This document shows, one piece after another, positions 46,014 to 55,193 of a DNA stretch of 64,000 nucleotides (position 1 is its first letter; every line of letters begins with the position of its first letter). The DNA lies in contig NZ_JAEDOX010000001.1 in NCBI RefSeq assembly GCF_017872555.1, forward strand, positions 558,001-622,000, given 5' to 3'. This stretch comes from Ruegeria sp. HKCCSA071. GTDB lineage: Bacteria > Pseudomonadota > Alphaproteobacteria > Rhodobacterales > Rhodobacteraceae. Position numbers and translations under genes: made by a program. Below the pieces are notes generated by a model. That model had not been told where the DNA came from. It saw only the letters and a program-made list of their open reading frames with translations, and did not search any database.

Positions 46014-47111
46014 ATGCGGATCGTTTTCAAAACCGACTACATGCAGGATATTCGCCCCTGGAAAGACGGGTTCCAGCTGCGCCTTTATCTACTTCTTCTG
46101 TTTGTCGTCGCGGCTGCGCCTTTCGCGCTCGACGATTTCTATCTGGGCGAACTGACAAACGTTCTGATCTGGGCCATCGCCGGGTTGGGTCTGATGATCC
46201 TGACCGGACATACAGGGCAAGTCAGTCTGGGCCATGCGGCCTTTCTGGCCTTTGGCTGTTACGCCAACGTGGCCCTGATTGAGGCAGGCGTGCCTTTTCT
46301 GGTCGCGTTTCCGCTGGCCGGAATTCTGACCGGGATCGCGGGCGTGACCGTTGCAGTCCCTGCCCTGAGGCTTCACGGTATCTACCTGGCGATCTTTACC
46401 ATGGCGCTGTCCATCCTGATGGATGACATCATCGTATTGTCCGAGCCGATCACTGGTGGTGTCGCGGGCAAATATATCGGCGGGTTCGATATCTTTGGCC
46501 TTACGGTTGACCGCTGGGGGACGCCTGATCTTTTTTACTGGCTGGTTCTGTACGTCACCGTTCTGGTCACGTTGGGATATATAAACCTGCTGCGGGCCCC
46601 GCTAGGACGCAGCTTTATCGCCGTGCGCGACTCCGAGGTATCGGCGCAGGCGATGGGTATCGATATCGCGCGAACAAAGATGATTTCATTCGCCCTGTCC
46701 TGTGCGGTTACAGGTTGGGCCGGCGCGTTAATGGGGCTGTTTGCCGGTGCGTTTAACAATGAAACCTTCAGCGTCCTGATCTCGATCCAATTGCTGATGA
46801 TGATCGTTATCGGCGGGCTGGGCTCGATCCACGGCGCGTTTCTGGGCGCGATTGTCATCGGCTTTTTGCCGCAGTTTCTATCGATTTCAAAGGAATATGT
46901 CGGCGCGATCTTCGGCGGAAACACCGTTGCCATTCCGGGGCTGGAGTTCGGCATCTTTGGCATGATCCTGATCGGCTTCATCCTTTTTGAACCCATGGGC
47001 ATCTATGGCCGCTGGCTGAAAATCCGCACCTGGTTCGAACTGTTTCCTTTCTATCGCAAGGACATGTTCAAACGGCAGAAATCCTATCTCAAGACGGAGC
47101 GTCTGAGATGA
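46014..47111 (+). CDS. livM: Liv-type ABC transporter permease LivM (second cluster)
   Basis: 365 residues, 3 nt after livH. LivM signature AVRDSEVSAQAMGIDIARTK (about residues 204-223) and the motif GHTGQVSLGHAAFLAFG (about 65-81) that is common to carboxylate-type HAAT permeases. Ends with a cytoplasmic basic tail of about 35 residues. Overlaps livG by 4 nt (ATGA). Confidence 0.93.
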   Translation: MRIVFKTDYMQDIRPWKDGFQLRLYLLLLFVVAAAPFALDDFYLGELTNVLIWAIAGLGLMILTGHTGQVSLGHAAFLAFGCYANVALIEAGVPFLVAFPLAGILTGIAGVTVAVPALRLHGIYLAIFTMALSILMDDIIVLSEPITGGVAGKYIGGFDIFGLTVDRWGTPDLFYWLVLYVTVLVTLGYINLLRAPLGRSFIAVRDSEVSAQAMGIDIARTKMISFALSCAVTGWAGALMGLFAGAFNNETFSVLISIQLLMMIVIGGLGSIHGAFLGAIVIGFLPQFLSISKEYVGAIFGGNTVAIPGLEFGIFGMILIGFILFEPMGIYGRWLKIRTWFELFPFYRKDMFKRQKSYLKTERLR

Positions 47112-47872
47112 GCTTGCTTGAATTTGAAAACGTTACCTTGAAATTTGGTGGTCTGACGGCCGTGGACAATTTGTCCTTCGAGGTTCAGCAGGGCGAAGTC
47201 TTTGCCATAGTCGGGCCGAATGGCGCGGGCAAATCGACGGTCTTCAATCTGATCTCGCGCTTTTACGATCCGTTTTCAGGGTCGATCCGGTTTGATGGTC
47301 ACGATCTGCTTCAGGCCAAACCATCAGGCGTGGCGGCCTTTGGTGTGGCGCGGACCTTCCAGAACATCGAGCTCTTCGAACACGCAACTGTCCTGCAAAA
47401 CCTTTTGGTTGGACGGCATCGGCACCGCAAGACGAACCTGATTTCAGAACTCTTGTTCACCCCTGCGGTCCGACGGCAAGAGCTGGAGAACCGGGAAAAA
47501 GTCGAACAGATTATCGATTTCCTCGACCTGCAGGCCTATCGCGACAAGTTGATTTCCGGGCTGCCTTACGGCGTGCGCAAAGTGGTCGAAGTTGCACGTG
47601 CCCTGGCGACCGATCCCAAGTTGCTGCTGCTGGATGAACCGGCCTCGGGACTCTCAGTGGAAGAGACGACCGATATGCGTTGGTGGATCGACGATATCCG
47701 GCGGCAAATGGGCATTACCGTGCTGATGGTCGAACACGACATGGGATTGGTATCGGGCGTGTCCGACCGGGTCCTGGCCATGGCAGATGGGGCAAAGCTG
47801 GCCCTCGGGCCACCGGCAGATGTGCAATCGCACCCGGCCGTGATCGAGGCATATCTGGGGAAAGCCTCATGA
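47108..47872 (+). CDS. livG: Liv-type ABC transporter ATPase LivG (second cluster)
   Basis: 254 residues. Walker A GPNGAGKST (about 38-46), Q-loop ARTFQNIELF, the degenerate signature LPYGVRKVVEVARAL (PYG in place of SGG, frequent in LivG proteins), Walker B LLLLDEPASGLS, H-loop MVEHDMGLV. ATG overlaps the livM stop and its own stop overlaps livF, so the four transporter genes are tightly coupled. Confidence 0.93.
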   Translation: MSLLEFENVTLKFGGLTAVDNLSFEVQQGEVFAIVGPNGAGKSTVFNLISRFYDPFSGSIRFDGHDLLQAKPSGVAAFGVARTFQNIELFEHATVLQNLLVGRHRHRKTNLISELLFTPAVRRQELENREKVEQIIDFLDLQAYRDKLISGLPYGVRKVVEVARALATDPKLLLLDEPASGLSVEETTDMRWWIDDIRRQMGITVLMVEHDMGLVSGVSDRVLAMADGAKLALGPPADVQSHPAVIEAYLGKAS

Positions 47873-48642
47873 ACGCTCCGATCTTGCAAGTTCGCAATAT
47901 CGAAAGTTTCTATGGCCCAATCATGGCCATTCGGGGCGTTTCGCTGGATGTTCACGAAGGCAAAATCGTGTCGATCCTTGGCGCAAACGGCGCGGGCAAG
48001 ACCACATTGATGAAAACCATCTCTGGTGTGATGGACCCGGAAAAGGGAACGATTACCTTTGACGGCGGTGACATCCAGGGCTGGGAGCCGCACAAGGTTG
48101 TCCAGCGCGGGGTGGTCCACATCCCGGAAGGGCGCGAAGTTTTTCCACTGCTGACGGTTGATGAAAACCTGAGCCTCGGCGCCTACACCCGCAAAGACAA
48201 AGACCAGATCGAACAGGATCGTGAGCTGGTCTTTCGTTATTTTCCGGTTCTGAAAAGCCGTCGGTCGCAAGAGGCCGGAACCCTTTCGGGTGGGCAGCAA
48301 CAGATGCTGGCCATAGGGCGCGGATTGATGGCCAGACCTCGTATCATGTTGCTGGATGAGCCGTCTTTGGGCCTGTCCCCTCTGCTGGTGCAAGAGATCT
48401 TCGGCATTCTCAAGCGCTTGAACGAAGAGCAGAATATGACGATGTTGCTGGTTGAACAGAATGCCAATGCGGCGCTGGAACTGGCGCATCACGGCTATGT
48501 CATGGAGGTGGGTCGCATCGTCATGGACGGTGCCGCGGACGCGCTTTTGCAATCCGAGGACATTCAAAGCTTCTATCTTGGAAAACAGGAAGAAGGTGCA
48601 CGCGAAAGCCGCCGCTGGAAGCGGAAAAAGACGTGGAGGTAA
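47869..48642 (+). CDS. livF: Liv-type ABC transporter ATPase LivF (second cluster)
   Basis: 257 residues from the ATG at 47869 inside the livG stop. Walker A GANGAGKTT, Q-loop VHIPEGREVF, signature LSGGQQQMLAIGRGL, Walker B IMLLDEPSLGLSP, and LLVEQNANAAL. The last 15 residues are a basic Lys/Arg tail (SRRWKRKKTWR) beyond the usual LivF end, overlapping the ribosome site of the next gene. Confidence 0.93.
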   Translation: MNAPILQVRNIESFYGPIMAIRGVSLDVHEGKIVSILGANGAGKTTLMKTISGVMDPEKGTITFDGGDIQGWEPHKVVQRGVVHIPEGREVFPLLTVDENLSLGAYTRKDKDQIEQDRELVFRYFPVLKSRRSQEAGTLSGGQQQMLAIGRGLMARPRIMLLDEPSLGLSPLLVQEIFGILKRLNEEQNMTMLLVEQNANAALELAHHGYVMEVGRIVMDGAADALLQSEDIQSFYLGKQEEGARESRRWKRKKTWR

Positions 48643-48647
48643 AACGG

Positions 48648-50534
48648 ATGGACGCCACGCCCCTCCCCCCTCAGGTCGTGATAAACGGCGTTCAGTTCAA
48701 CGCAACAGCGGGTCAGCGACCGGTACGAGTTGATGGCTGCATCACCATTGCCGAGTTGTTCCAAAGCCGATGTGCCGAACTGGGCAGCCGAACGGCGCAT
48801 CGCGAAAAAGACCTGGGTATCTGGAGATCCTATTCCTGGGCCGATTATTGGCAGCATGCCAAGTGGATCGGGCTGGCCTTGCGCAAGCTGGGGCTGGAAC
48901 GCGGCGATGTGGTCTCTATCCTGTCCGAAGATCGCAAGGAATGGGCTTGGCTCGACATGGGTATTCAGGGCGTTGGCGGTATCGCTTCCGGCGTCTACAC
49001 GACGGATTCTGCCAGTCAGTTGCAGTATCTGATCAACGACAGCGGCAGCCGGTTTCTGATTGTCGAGGATGAAGAGCATCTGGACAAGTTTCTGGGAATT
49101 GAGACCGAGGTTCCCGATCTGATCAAGGTGATCATCCTCGAGGACGAAGGACTACATGACCTGAACCATCCGCGCTGCATGATGATCGACGAGCTGTTCG
49201 CCTTGGGCCACAAGGCCGAGTTGGCCGAGCCCGGGCGCTTCGAAGCGGAAATTGCATTGGCCAAACCGCAGGACACTGCCTTGCTGGTCTATACGTCGGG
49301 CACAACCGGTCAGCCGAAAGGCGCAATGCTTAGCCATGAAAATATTCTGGCGGCCATCGAATCCGCGGCACGGGCGCTGCCAGCGCTGCCCAGCGATGAA
49401 CAGCTGTGTTTCCTGCCTCTGTGTCACATTCTGGAACGTAATGTCTCGGTCTATTTTCCATTGGCGGCCCGCTGCACTGTCAATTTTGCCGAAAGCCCTG
49501 AAACTGTTTTTGCAAACCTTCAGGAGGTTTCGCCGACAACCTTCACAGCGGTGCCAAGGGTTTGGGAAAAGATCTACTCACATATCCAGATCCTGACACA
49601 GGAAGCCACACCTTTGGGGCGGCTGGCATTCGGCCTGGCATTGAAAACTGGTGCGCGCCGTGCCGGATATTTGAGTGCTGGCCAACCTGTTCCAACCGGC
49701 GTCGCCACCAGATTCTGGTTCTGGGATCAGCTGGTTTTGAAAAACCTGCGCCGGATGCTGGGTCTGGACAAACTGCGACGAGGCGGAACAGGTGCCGCCC
49801 CAATCTCGACTGATCTGCTGAAATGGTACTGGTCCATCGGCGTGCCGTTGGTGGAAGGGTTCGGGATGACCGAAACTTCGGGCCTTGCCACGCTCAACAC
49901 CACAGACAGCAATAAGATCGGAACCATAGGCAAAGCCGTCGAAGGCTGCGACATCCGTATCTCGGGCGATGGCGAAATCCAACTGAAGGGCCTGAACATT
50001 TTTCAGGGATACTGGCGCAACAACGCGAAAACCGCAGAAACCTTCACCGCCGACGGCTGGCTGCGTACCGGGGATATGGGGACATTAGATAAGGATGGCT
50101 ATGTCACCATCACGGGCCGCCTGAAGGACATTATCATCACCGCAGGTGGTAAGAACATCACCCCCGCCCAGATCGAAAGCCGCCTTAAGTTCTGTCATTA
50201 TGTCGCGGATGCAATCATCATCGGGGACAGGCGCAAATTTCTGACGGCACTGATCATGATTGATCAGGAAAATGTCGAAAAATACGCGCAGGGCCATAAA
50301 ATCCCCTTCTCGAATTTTGCCTCGCTATGCGCAGCACCGGAAATCAGGCAGTTGATCAGTTCGGAAATTGCCGCTGTTAATGCAGAATTTGCGCGGGTCG
50401 AGCAGATCAAGGATTTCCGTCTGATTGATGTCCTGCTGACCGCTGAAGACGACGAGCTTACAGCCACGATGAAGCTGAAACGCGGATTGGTAGAAAAGAG
50501 ACACGGGCATCTGATCGAAGACATGTACACTTGA
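48648..50534 (+). CDS. AMP-dependent acyl-CoA synthetase (long-chain type) inside an ABC importer operon
   Basis: 628 residues from the ATG at 48648 (GGAGG 8 nt upstream); a GTG at 48633 inside livF is the alternative. ANL superfamily: P-loop LLVYTSGTTGQPKGAMLSHEN in two parts (about 222-243), A5 EGFGMTETSG, A7 GWLRTGDMGTLDKDGY, A8 GRLKDIIITAGGKNITPAQIE in two parts. Activates a carboxylic acid as acyl-AMP and then acyl-CoA. Its place between livF and the binding-protein gene suggests that the transported compound is a carboxylic acid (aromatic, fatty or dicarboxylic) that is activated on entry. Exact substrate unknown. Confidence 0.92.
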   Translation: MDATPLPPQVVINGVQFNATAGQRPVRVDGCITIAELFQSRCAELGSRTAHREKDLGIWRSYSWADYWQHAKWIGLALRKLGLERGDVVSILSEDRKEWAWLDMGIQGVGGIASGVYTTDSASQLQYLINDSGSRFLIVEDEEHLDKFLGIETEVPDLIKVIILEDEGLHDLNHPRCMMIDELFALGHKAELAEPGRFEAEIALAKPQDTALLVYTSGTTGQPKGAMLSHENILAAIESAARALPALPSDEQLCFLPLCHILERNVSVYFPLAARCTVNFAESPETVFANLQEVSPTTFTAVPRVWEKIYSHIQILTQEATPLGRLAFGLALKTGARRAGYLSAGQPVPTGVATRFWFWDQLVLKNLRRMLGLDKLRRGGTGAAPISTDLLKWYWSIGVPLVEGFGMTETSGLATLNTTDSNKIGTIGKAVEGCDIRISGDGEIQLKGLNIFQGYWRNNAKTAETFTADGWLRTGDMGTLDKDGYVTITGRLKDIIITAGGKNITPAQIESRLKFCHYVADAIIIGDRRKFLTALIMIDQENVEKYAQGHKIPFSNFASLCAAPEIRQLISSEIAAVNAEFARVEQIKDFRLIDVLLTAEDDELTATMKLKRGLVEKRHGHLIEDMYT

Positions 50535-50559
50535 CCAAAAGATTAACGGGAGGAAAGAG

Positions 50560-51720
50560 ATGAAGAAATTATGCAACAGGCTGGCGGCTGCATCACTGCT
50601 GACAGCATCGGCAACACTTGGTTGGGCGCAAACACAGGGCGTGACCGATGATGAGATTGTCATTGGTTCGGTCAACGACCTGAGCGGGATATTCGCCGCG
50701 GTGGGTGTTCCGGCAACCAAAGGTGCAAATGTTGTCTTTGATCGGGTGAATGCGGCTGGCGGCGTGCACGGGCGCAAAATTCGTTACGTGGTCGAAGACA
50801 ATGGCTATCAGATGCCGCGAGCCATGCAGGGCTATAACAAACTGCTGAATCGCGACAAGGTATTTGCCATGTTGCAGTCGCTTGGAACGCCGATGAACAT
50901 GGCAGGGTTCAAGCTGTTGGATCCCAAAGGCATTCCCAACGTGGCGCCTCTTACTGCTGCGCGTCAGATGTTGCAGGAACCTATGCGGAACAAGTTCACC
51001 TCCTTCTCGACCTATTTCGATCAGGCGCGTGTCGGTGTGAACTATCTGGCTGGCGAGTTTGGATCAAAGACGGTCTGCACCATGTACCTGCCGACAGATT
51101 TTGGTGAGGAAATTCTAGAAGGCAGCAAGGCCGGAGCCGAAGAAGCCGGGATCACTTTTGGATCAGAAACCACCCACAAACCGGATGAGACGGATTTCGT
51201 TGGATCGCTGAGCAAGCTCAAGGAAGAGGGTTGCGATGTCGTCACCATGGCGCTTGGGGTGCGGCAGGCGATCACTGTCGTGGGCACCGCTAAGAAAATG
51301 GGCCTGACCGATATGAAATTTCTCGGCACCTCGGCCAGTTTCCTGACGGTCGTGGCGCAGGTACCCGGTGGCGTGACTGATGGATTCTACGCGGCAGCTT
51401 CGTGGCAGGATCTTTGGGCGCGTGCGGATCAACCTGCTCCGGCCGCATTTATCGAGGAATACAAGGCAGCCACCGGCGAAGATCCGGTCGGATTTGCCAT
51501 GCTGGGTTATTCGGCGGCTGAGATGATGGTCAAGGCGTTAGAAGCCGCAGGCCCCGATCTGACGCAGGACAGTTTCATCGCAGCGATGGAAACGCTGGAT
51601 TATCAGGACGATCTGGTCGGCAACCACATCACCTATGGTCCTGAAGACCATCAGGGCGCGGATACTGTGTTCGTCAACGTTGTTGAAAACGGTGCGTGGA
51701 AACTCGTTTACGAAGAATGA
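50560..51720 (+). CDS. ABC transporter periplasmic binding protein, Peripla_BP_6 type (second cluster)
   Basis: 386 residues, ribosome site GGGAGG, Sec signal peptide with a cut near GWA/QT. The mature start VTDDEIVIGSVNDLSGIFAAVG and GGVHGRKIRYVVEDNGYQ are typical of the HAAT binding proteins that take aromatic or other carboxylates and amides. Two cysteines (KTVCTMY, EEGCDVV) could pair. Unlike the first cluster, the binding-protein gene is last in the operon and directly followed by a terminator. Confidence 0.92.
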   Translation: MKKLCNRLAAASLLTASATLGWAQTQGVTDDEIVIGSVNDLSGIFAAVGVPATKGANVVFDRVNAAGGVHGRKIRYVVEDNGYQMPRAMQGYNKLLNRDKVFAMLQSLGTPMNMAGFKLLDPKGIPNVAPLTAARQMLQEPMRNKFTSFSTYFDQARVGVNYLAGEFGSKTVCTMYLPTDFGEEILEGSKAGAEEAGITFGSETTHKPDETDFVGSLSKLKEEGCDVVTMALGVRQAITVVGTAKKMGLTDMKFLGTSASFLTVVAQVPGGVTDGFYAAASWQDLWARADQPAPAAFIEEYKAATGEDPVGFAMLGYSAAEMMVKALEAAGPDLTQDSFIAAMETLDYQDDLVGNHITYGPEDHQGADTVFVNVVENGAWKLVYEE

Positions 51721-51740
51721 ATCCCTGACCAGCGCAAAGC

Positions 51741-51769
51741 AAAAGGGCTCGCAAGTGCGAGCCCTTTCT
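51741..51769. terminator. bidirectional intrinsic terminator
   Basis: Perfect 11-bp stem AAAGGGCTCGC-AAGT-GCGAGCCCTTT between the convergent binding-protein and rpsI genes, with CTTTT on the plus-strand side and an A-rich flank giving TTTTG on the minus-strand side. Confidence 0.9.
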
Positions 51770-51788
51770 TTTGGGTATTCCCAGCGAA

Positions 51789-52274
51789 TTAACGCTTCGA
51801 GAACTGGAACGAACGGCGGGCTTTACGCTTACCGAATTTCTTACGTTCCACAACGCGGCTGTCGCGGGTCAGGAAGCCAGCGGCTTTCAGGGCACCACGC
51901 AGGTTCGGATCATAGAGTTGCAGCGCTTTCGAGATGCCATGCTTGACCGCACCGGCCTGACCGGTCAGGCCACCGCCTTTGACGGTTGCAACAACGTCGA
52001 ATTCACCTTCTACGCCGGCAACCTGGAACGGCTGGCGCAGGATCAGCTGCAGAACGGGGCGTGCAAAATAGACGTCCTGATCTTTGCCGTTCACGGTGAC
52101 TTTGCCGGAACCCGGCTTGATCCAGACGCGGGCAACAGCGTCTTTACGCTTGCCGGTGGCATAGGAGCGGCCCAGCTCGTCACGTACGGGTTCACGTACG
52201 ATGACTTCTTCGGCCACGGTTTCAACGCCTGCGACGGCGCTCAGCTCTTCGAGAGTATTGATCTGATCAACCAT
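51789..52274 (-). CDS. rpsI: 30S ribosomal protein S9
   Basis: 161 residues. The S9 core runs from [20 protein letters not shown] (residues 38-57) to the invariant C-terminal tail [16 protein letters not shown], whose last residues reach the P-site tRNA. About 35 N-terminal residues precede the E. coli start, usual in alphaproteobacteria. It follows rplM by 6 nt. Confidence 0.97.
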   Translation of the reverse strand: MVDQINTLEELSAVAGVETVAEEVIVREPVRDELGRSYATGKRKDAVARVWIKPGSGKVTVNGKDQDVYFARPVLQLILRQPFQVAGVEGEFDVVATVKGGGLTGQAGAVKHGISKALQLYDPNLRGALKAAGFLTRDSRVVERKKFGKRKARRSFQFSKR

Positions 52275-52280
52275 CGGTCA

Positions 52281-52739
52281 TTAGCTCCGGGTGTTTTTCT
52301 TGTTCATGGACTTGACGTCCAGAACTTCGGGGGCCTGGGCCTCGTGCGGGTGCTCGGCACCGGCATAGATACGCAGGTTGGTCATCTGCTGGCGCGACAG
52401 GCGGTTGCCTGGCAGCATGCGCTTGACGGCCTGGAAGACCACGCGCTCGGGGTGTGCACCTTCCAGAATCTGCTGTTTGGTGCGCGACTTGATGCCGCCC
52501 GGGTGGCCAGTGTGCCAGTAGAAGTTTTCTTCGCGCTTCTTACCAGTCATCTGGATTTTGTCAGCGTTGATCACGATGACATTGTCGCCCATGTCCATGT
52601 TCGGAGTAAACGACGCTTTGTGCTTGCCACGCAGGCGCATGGCGACGATCGAGGCAAGACGGCCAAGAACAACGCCTTCGGCGTCGATCAGGATCCACTT
52701 CTTGTCGATGTCTGCAGGTGTTGCAGAAAAGGTTTTCAT
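52281..52739 (-). CDS. rplM: 50S ribosomal protein L13
   Basis: 152 residues from the ATG at 52739, where L13 proteins start ([20 protein letters not shown]). Conserved [23 protein letters not shown] (two parts), [18 protein letters not shown] and [20 protein letters not shown]. Forms a two-gene operon with rpsI from the promoter at 52804-52832. Confidence 0.97.
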   Translation of the reverse strand: MKTFSATPADIDKKWILIDAEGVVLGRLASIVAMRLRGKHKASFTPNMDMGDNVIVINADKIQMTGKKREENFYWHTGHPGGIKSRTKQQILEGAHPERVVFQAVKRMLPGNRLSRQQMTNLRIYAGAEHPHEAQAPEVLDVKSMNKKNTRS

Positions 52740-52803
52740 GGCAGGATAGTCCTGTTTGATGTGAAAGACCGCCCCAGCGGAGCGGCCCGAATTCGATGGA
52801 CGG

Positions 52804-52832
52804 GTTTTATGAGGTGCCTGCACGCAGGTCAA
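52804..52832 (-). promoter_or_regulatory. promoter of rplM-rpsI
   Basis: TTGACC (52832-52827), exactly 17-bp spacer, TAAAAC (52809-52804) on the minus strand, 65 nt before the rplM ATG; a good sigma-70-type match. Confidence 0.6.
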
Positions 52833-52900
52833 GCGGCACTTGGCTTATTTATATTCGTAAAAACAACGCGTTACAAAATAGGTATTATTTTACCCCATCT

Positions 52901-54304
52901 TCAAACGCTGATTTGTTCAGGCGGATTGTCCAATAGAACGCGCAGGCGCTGCATCGCGTCCTCGAACCGTTCAAGCGACACATGACCATTCATGGCGATA
53001 CGGACCGCGTTCGGCGCGCGCCCATCGCGCAGCGCGAACTCGTCGGCGGATCGGAGTTGTATCCCTTCCCGCTCGGCCGCGCGACTGAATGCAGCCGACC
53101 GCCAGCCAGACGGAAGGTTCAGCCAGACAAAGGGAACGTCCGGGGCCCAGTTCAGATCAAACCCACCCAGGGTATTGACGGCAACGCGTAGATAATCCCC
53201 CATCCGCGTGCGCACATCCTTGGCGATCTGGCGCGTGCGCGGATCGGACAGCAAATGACGGGTTAACTCCGCCAAGGGTTGGGCCAATCCGAAATATCCG
53301 TATTCAGCGGACCGGCGCAAATCCACACTTCTTTCTCTGGGGGCGATAGCAAAACCCACACGCAATGCCGGTGTCAGAATCTTCGAGATTGATGACACAT
53401 GCCATCCCCGTTCAGGCGCCAGCGCCCGAAAGCTGGGCTCTCGGGCATCGCCCATGCGATAGCAGTCATCTTCAATGATCTGCAAATCAAAGCGACGGGC
53501 AATCTCAACGATCTCTTTCCTCCGCTCCAACGGTGTGTGTGCGCCCGTTGGGTTTTGAACTTCTGGCGACACGCAGACGGCCTGCGCTGTCGTGTGGCGC
53601 AGAACATGTTCTAACGCTGCCGGATCGACACCCCATCTGTCCATCTTCACACCGACCACTTCCGCGCGCATCAGTTCGCCTGCGCGACGGAACCCGGCAT
53701 AAGACAGGTCCTCGACCAGAACGACAGGTTTGGGCCCGCGCAGGATCGTCTGAAACACAACGCAAAGCCCGTTCTGGCCACCATGTGTCAACACAATATC
53801 ATCATGGGTCAGTGGACCCAGCGGAAGATCTGACAACCAGTCCACAACCGCCTGTCGTACGGGCTGGTACGCATCGCGCGTCGGGTAATTCAGAAACAAA
53901 CCCGGATCGGCTTGCGACACTTTTTTCAAACATTCACGGATCAGGGACACCTGCCCCATATCCGCCAACCTTGGGCTAAACAGGCTTACATTGGCGTTGT
54001 ACTTGTCGTCGCGAAGATGCAGTTGCCGCGCCCAAACGTCGTCAAGAATGGGCGATTTCGGCGGCGCAACAAATGTACCACGTCCGACTTCGGCTTGTAA
54101 CAACCCCTCATCTGTCAGGATTGTATAGGCGCGCGCGACTGTACCTGGTGTTATTTGCAGCCGATATGCCAGTTCGCGCACCGGAGGAAGTTTGACACCG
54201 ACTTCCAAAGATTTGTTATCTATGGCTTTTCGAATTGTGTCAGCAACCAGAGTGTATTTCGGTCCTTTGGATTTCGGCAACGCCTCTGGCCAAATTGTAT
54301 CCAT
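52901..54304 (-). CDS. MocR-type regulator (GntR HTH fused to aminotransferase fold)
   Basis: 467 residues. N-terminal GntR winged helix at 15-80 (LPPVRELAYRLQITPGTVARAYTIL in two parts, GRGTFVAPP), then a fold-type I aminotransferase domain from about 115 with THGGQNGL, VQNPTG (EVQNPTGAH), IIEDDCY and the PLP lysine in SSISKILTPALRVGF. Such regulators sense pyridoxal phosphate or amino compounds and usually act on the divergent neighbour or their own promoter. Here the neighbour is a DUF1127 gene, and the 99-nt gap holds two inverted repeats. Effector unknown. Confidence 0.92.
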   Translation of the reverse strand: MDTIWPEALPKSKGPKYTLVADTIRKAIDNKSLEVGVKLPPVRELAYRLQITPGTVARAYTILTDEGLLQAEVGRGTFVAPPKSPILDDVWARQLHLRDDKYNANVSLFSPRLADMGQVSLIRECLKKVSQADPGLFLNYPTRDAYQPVRQAVVDWLSDLPLGPLTHDDIVLTHGGQNGLCVVFQTILRGPKPVVLVEDLSYAGFRRAGELMRAEVVGVKMDRWGVDPAALEHVLRHTTAQAVCVSPEVQNPTGAHTPLERRKEIVEIARRFDLQIIEDDCYRMGDAREPSFRALAPERGWHVSSISKILTPALRVGFAIAPRERSVDLRRSAEYGYFGLAQPLAELTRHLLSDPRTRQIAKDVRTRMGDYLRVAVNTLGGFDLNWAPDVPFVWLNLPSGWRSAAFSRAAEREGIQLRSADEFALRDGRAPNAVRIAMNGHVSLERFEDAMQRLRVLLDNPPEQISV

Positions 54305-54322
54305 TACAATTCTTCCTTTGCT

Positions 54323-54381
54323 TTTGACACAATTTCAAATGTATCAGTCATGTGTACCAAGTACAACTAATTTGTGTCAAT
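54323..54381. promoter_or_regulatory. divergent control region with nested inverted repeats
   Basis: Outer arms TTTGACACAATTT (54323-54335) and AATTTGTGTCAAT (54369-54381) are near-perfect inverted copies; in the middle is TGTAC-CAA-GTACA (54353-54365). Each outer arm contains TTGACA reading toward one gene. A likely operator for the MocR-type protein, with divergent -35 elements; -10 boxes are not clear. Confidence 0.45.
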
Positions 54382-54403
54382 ACAATTTGAAAGGAATTCC
54401 GAG

Positions 54404-54631
54404 ATGACACGCACAATGCACACCCCCGCCCTTCTGCTGCTGACCGACAGCCCCCGGCTGCCTCTGGCCGCCGCACTGGCCGTGCGGTTTGCGGCGGCGG
54501 TCACTCAATGGGAACGTCGTCGTCGCAGCCGCATAAATCTTAGTTATCTGGATGACCGCTTGCTCAGAGATGTCGGTTTGACACGCCATGATGCGCGCCG
54601 CGAGGTAAAGCGCCATTTTTGGCAGATTTAA
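54404..54631 (+). CDS. DUF1127 small protein
   Basis: 75 residues from the ATG at 54404 (AAAGGA upstream). The C-terminal 45 residues are the DUF1127 motif: WERRRRSRINLSYLDDRLLRDVGL followed by TRHDARREV (in two parts), rich in Arg. Alphaproteobacterial DUF1127 proteins have been linked to phosphate or carbon metabolism and to RNA handling, and are often stress induced. Divergent from the MocR-type gene and followed by a clean terminator, so it is a single-gene unit. Confidence 0.9.
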   Translation: MTRTMHTPALLLLTDSPRLPLAAALAVRFAAAVTQWERRRRSRINLSYLDDRLLRDVGLTRHDARREVKRHFWQI

Positions 54632-54665
54632 CTGATCCCCAGTCCCATTATTGGGACCTCTTCCT

Positions 54666-54693
54666 GGCCGGGGCTTGTCCCCGGTCTTTTTTT
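54666..54693 (+). terminator. intrinsic terminator of the DUF1127 gene
   Basis: Stem CCGGGG-CTTGT-CCCCGG followed by TCTTTTTTT, 37 nt after the stop. The T-run touches the stop codon of the convergent thioesterase gene. Confidence 0.9.
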
Positions 54694-55135
54694 ATCCGAA
54701 TTTCGCCGCCGCAGACCCTGCAGGTGGCAGGGAATAGGTCATCGTCGCTCTGGCAACAGGGTCTTCCGCGCCATCGGAATACATCAGCACGTCACCGACG
54801 GCCAAAGTCCGGCCCAGTTTGAGCAGGCGACATTTGGCGATCATGTCCGTGTTGCCTTCTGGTTTGCGCAGAAAGTCCAGGGAACTGTTCGTTGTGACCG
54901 CCAGGGATTGACGCCCTTTTCGCGCCAGAACCATCGCGTAAACACAAACATCGGCCAGCCCAAACATGGATGGCCCTGAAACCGTCCCCCCCGGCCGCAG
55001 ATGCTGATCCTGCACAACAAGGCGCATGGTGATTGTATCTTGGGTCAGGTCCTCGACGACAAAGTCTTTATGCACCTGTGGGAAAACCTCCTTAAGGTAT
55101 TGTGACAGTTCGTCCCGGTTCATTGCCAACGCCAT
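54692..55135 (-). CDS. PaaI-family hot-dog thioesterase
   Basis: 147 residues from the ATG at 55135 (AGGAGGG 7 nt upstream). Hot-dog fold with LRPGGTVSGPSMFGLADVCVYAMVLARKG (several parts); the Asp of GLAD is the expected catalytic position and the C-terminal strand is RATMTYSLPP. Probably hydrolyses acyl-CoA or aryl-CoA thioesters in the cytoplasm. Divergent from the enoyl-CoA-hydratase-like gene (58 nt between starts), suggesting a shared acyl-CoA theme. Confidence 0.87.
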   Translation of the reverse strand: MALAMNRDELSQYLKEVFPQVHKDFVVEDLTQDTITMRLVVQDQHLRPGGTVSGPSMFGLADVCVYAMVLARKGRQSLAVTTNSSLDFLRKPEGNTDMIAKCRLLKLGRTLAVGDVLMYSDGAEDPVARATMTYSLPPAGSAAAKFG

Positions 55136-55193
55136 GCTTTCCCTCCTGCTCATACCGACTTAGAGTTGGCCCAACATGGGATCGGAGGGCAAG

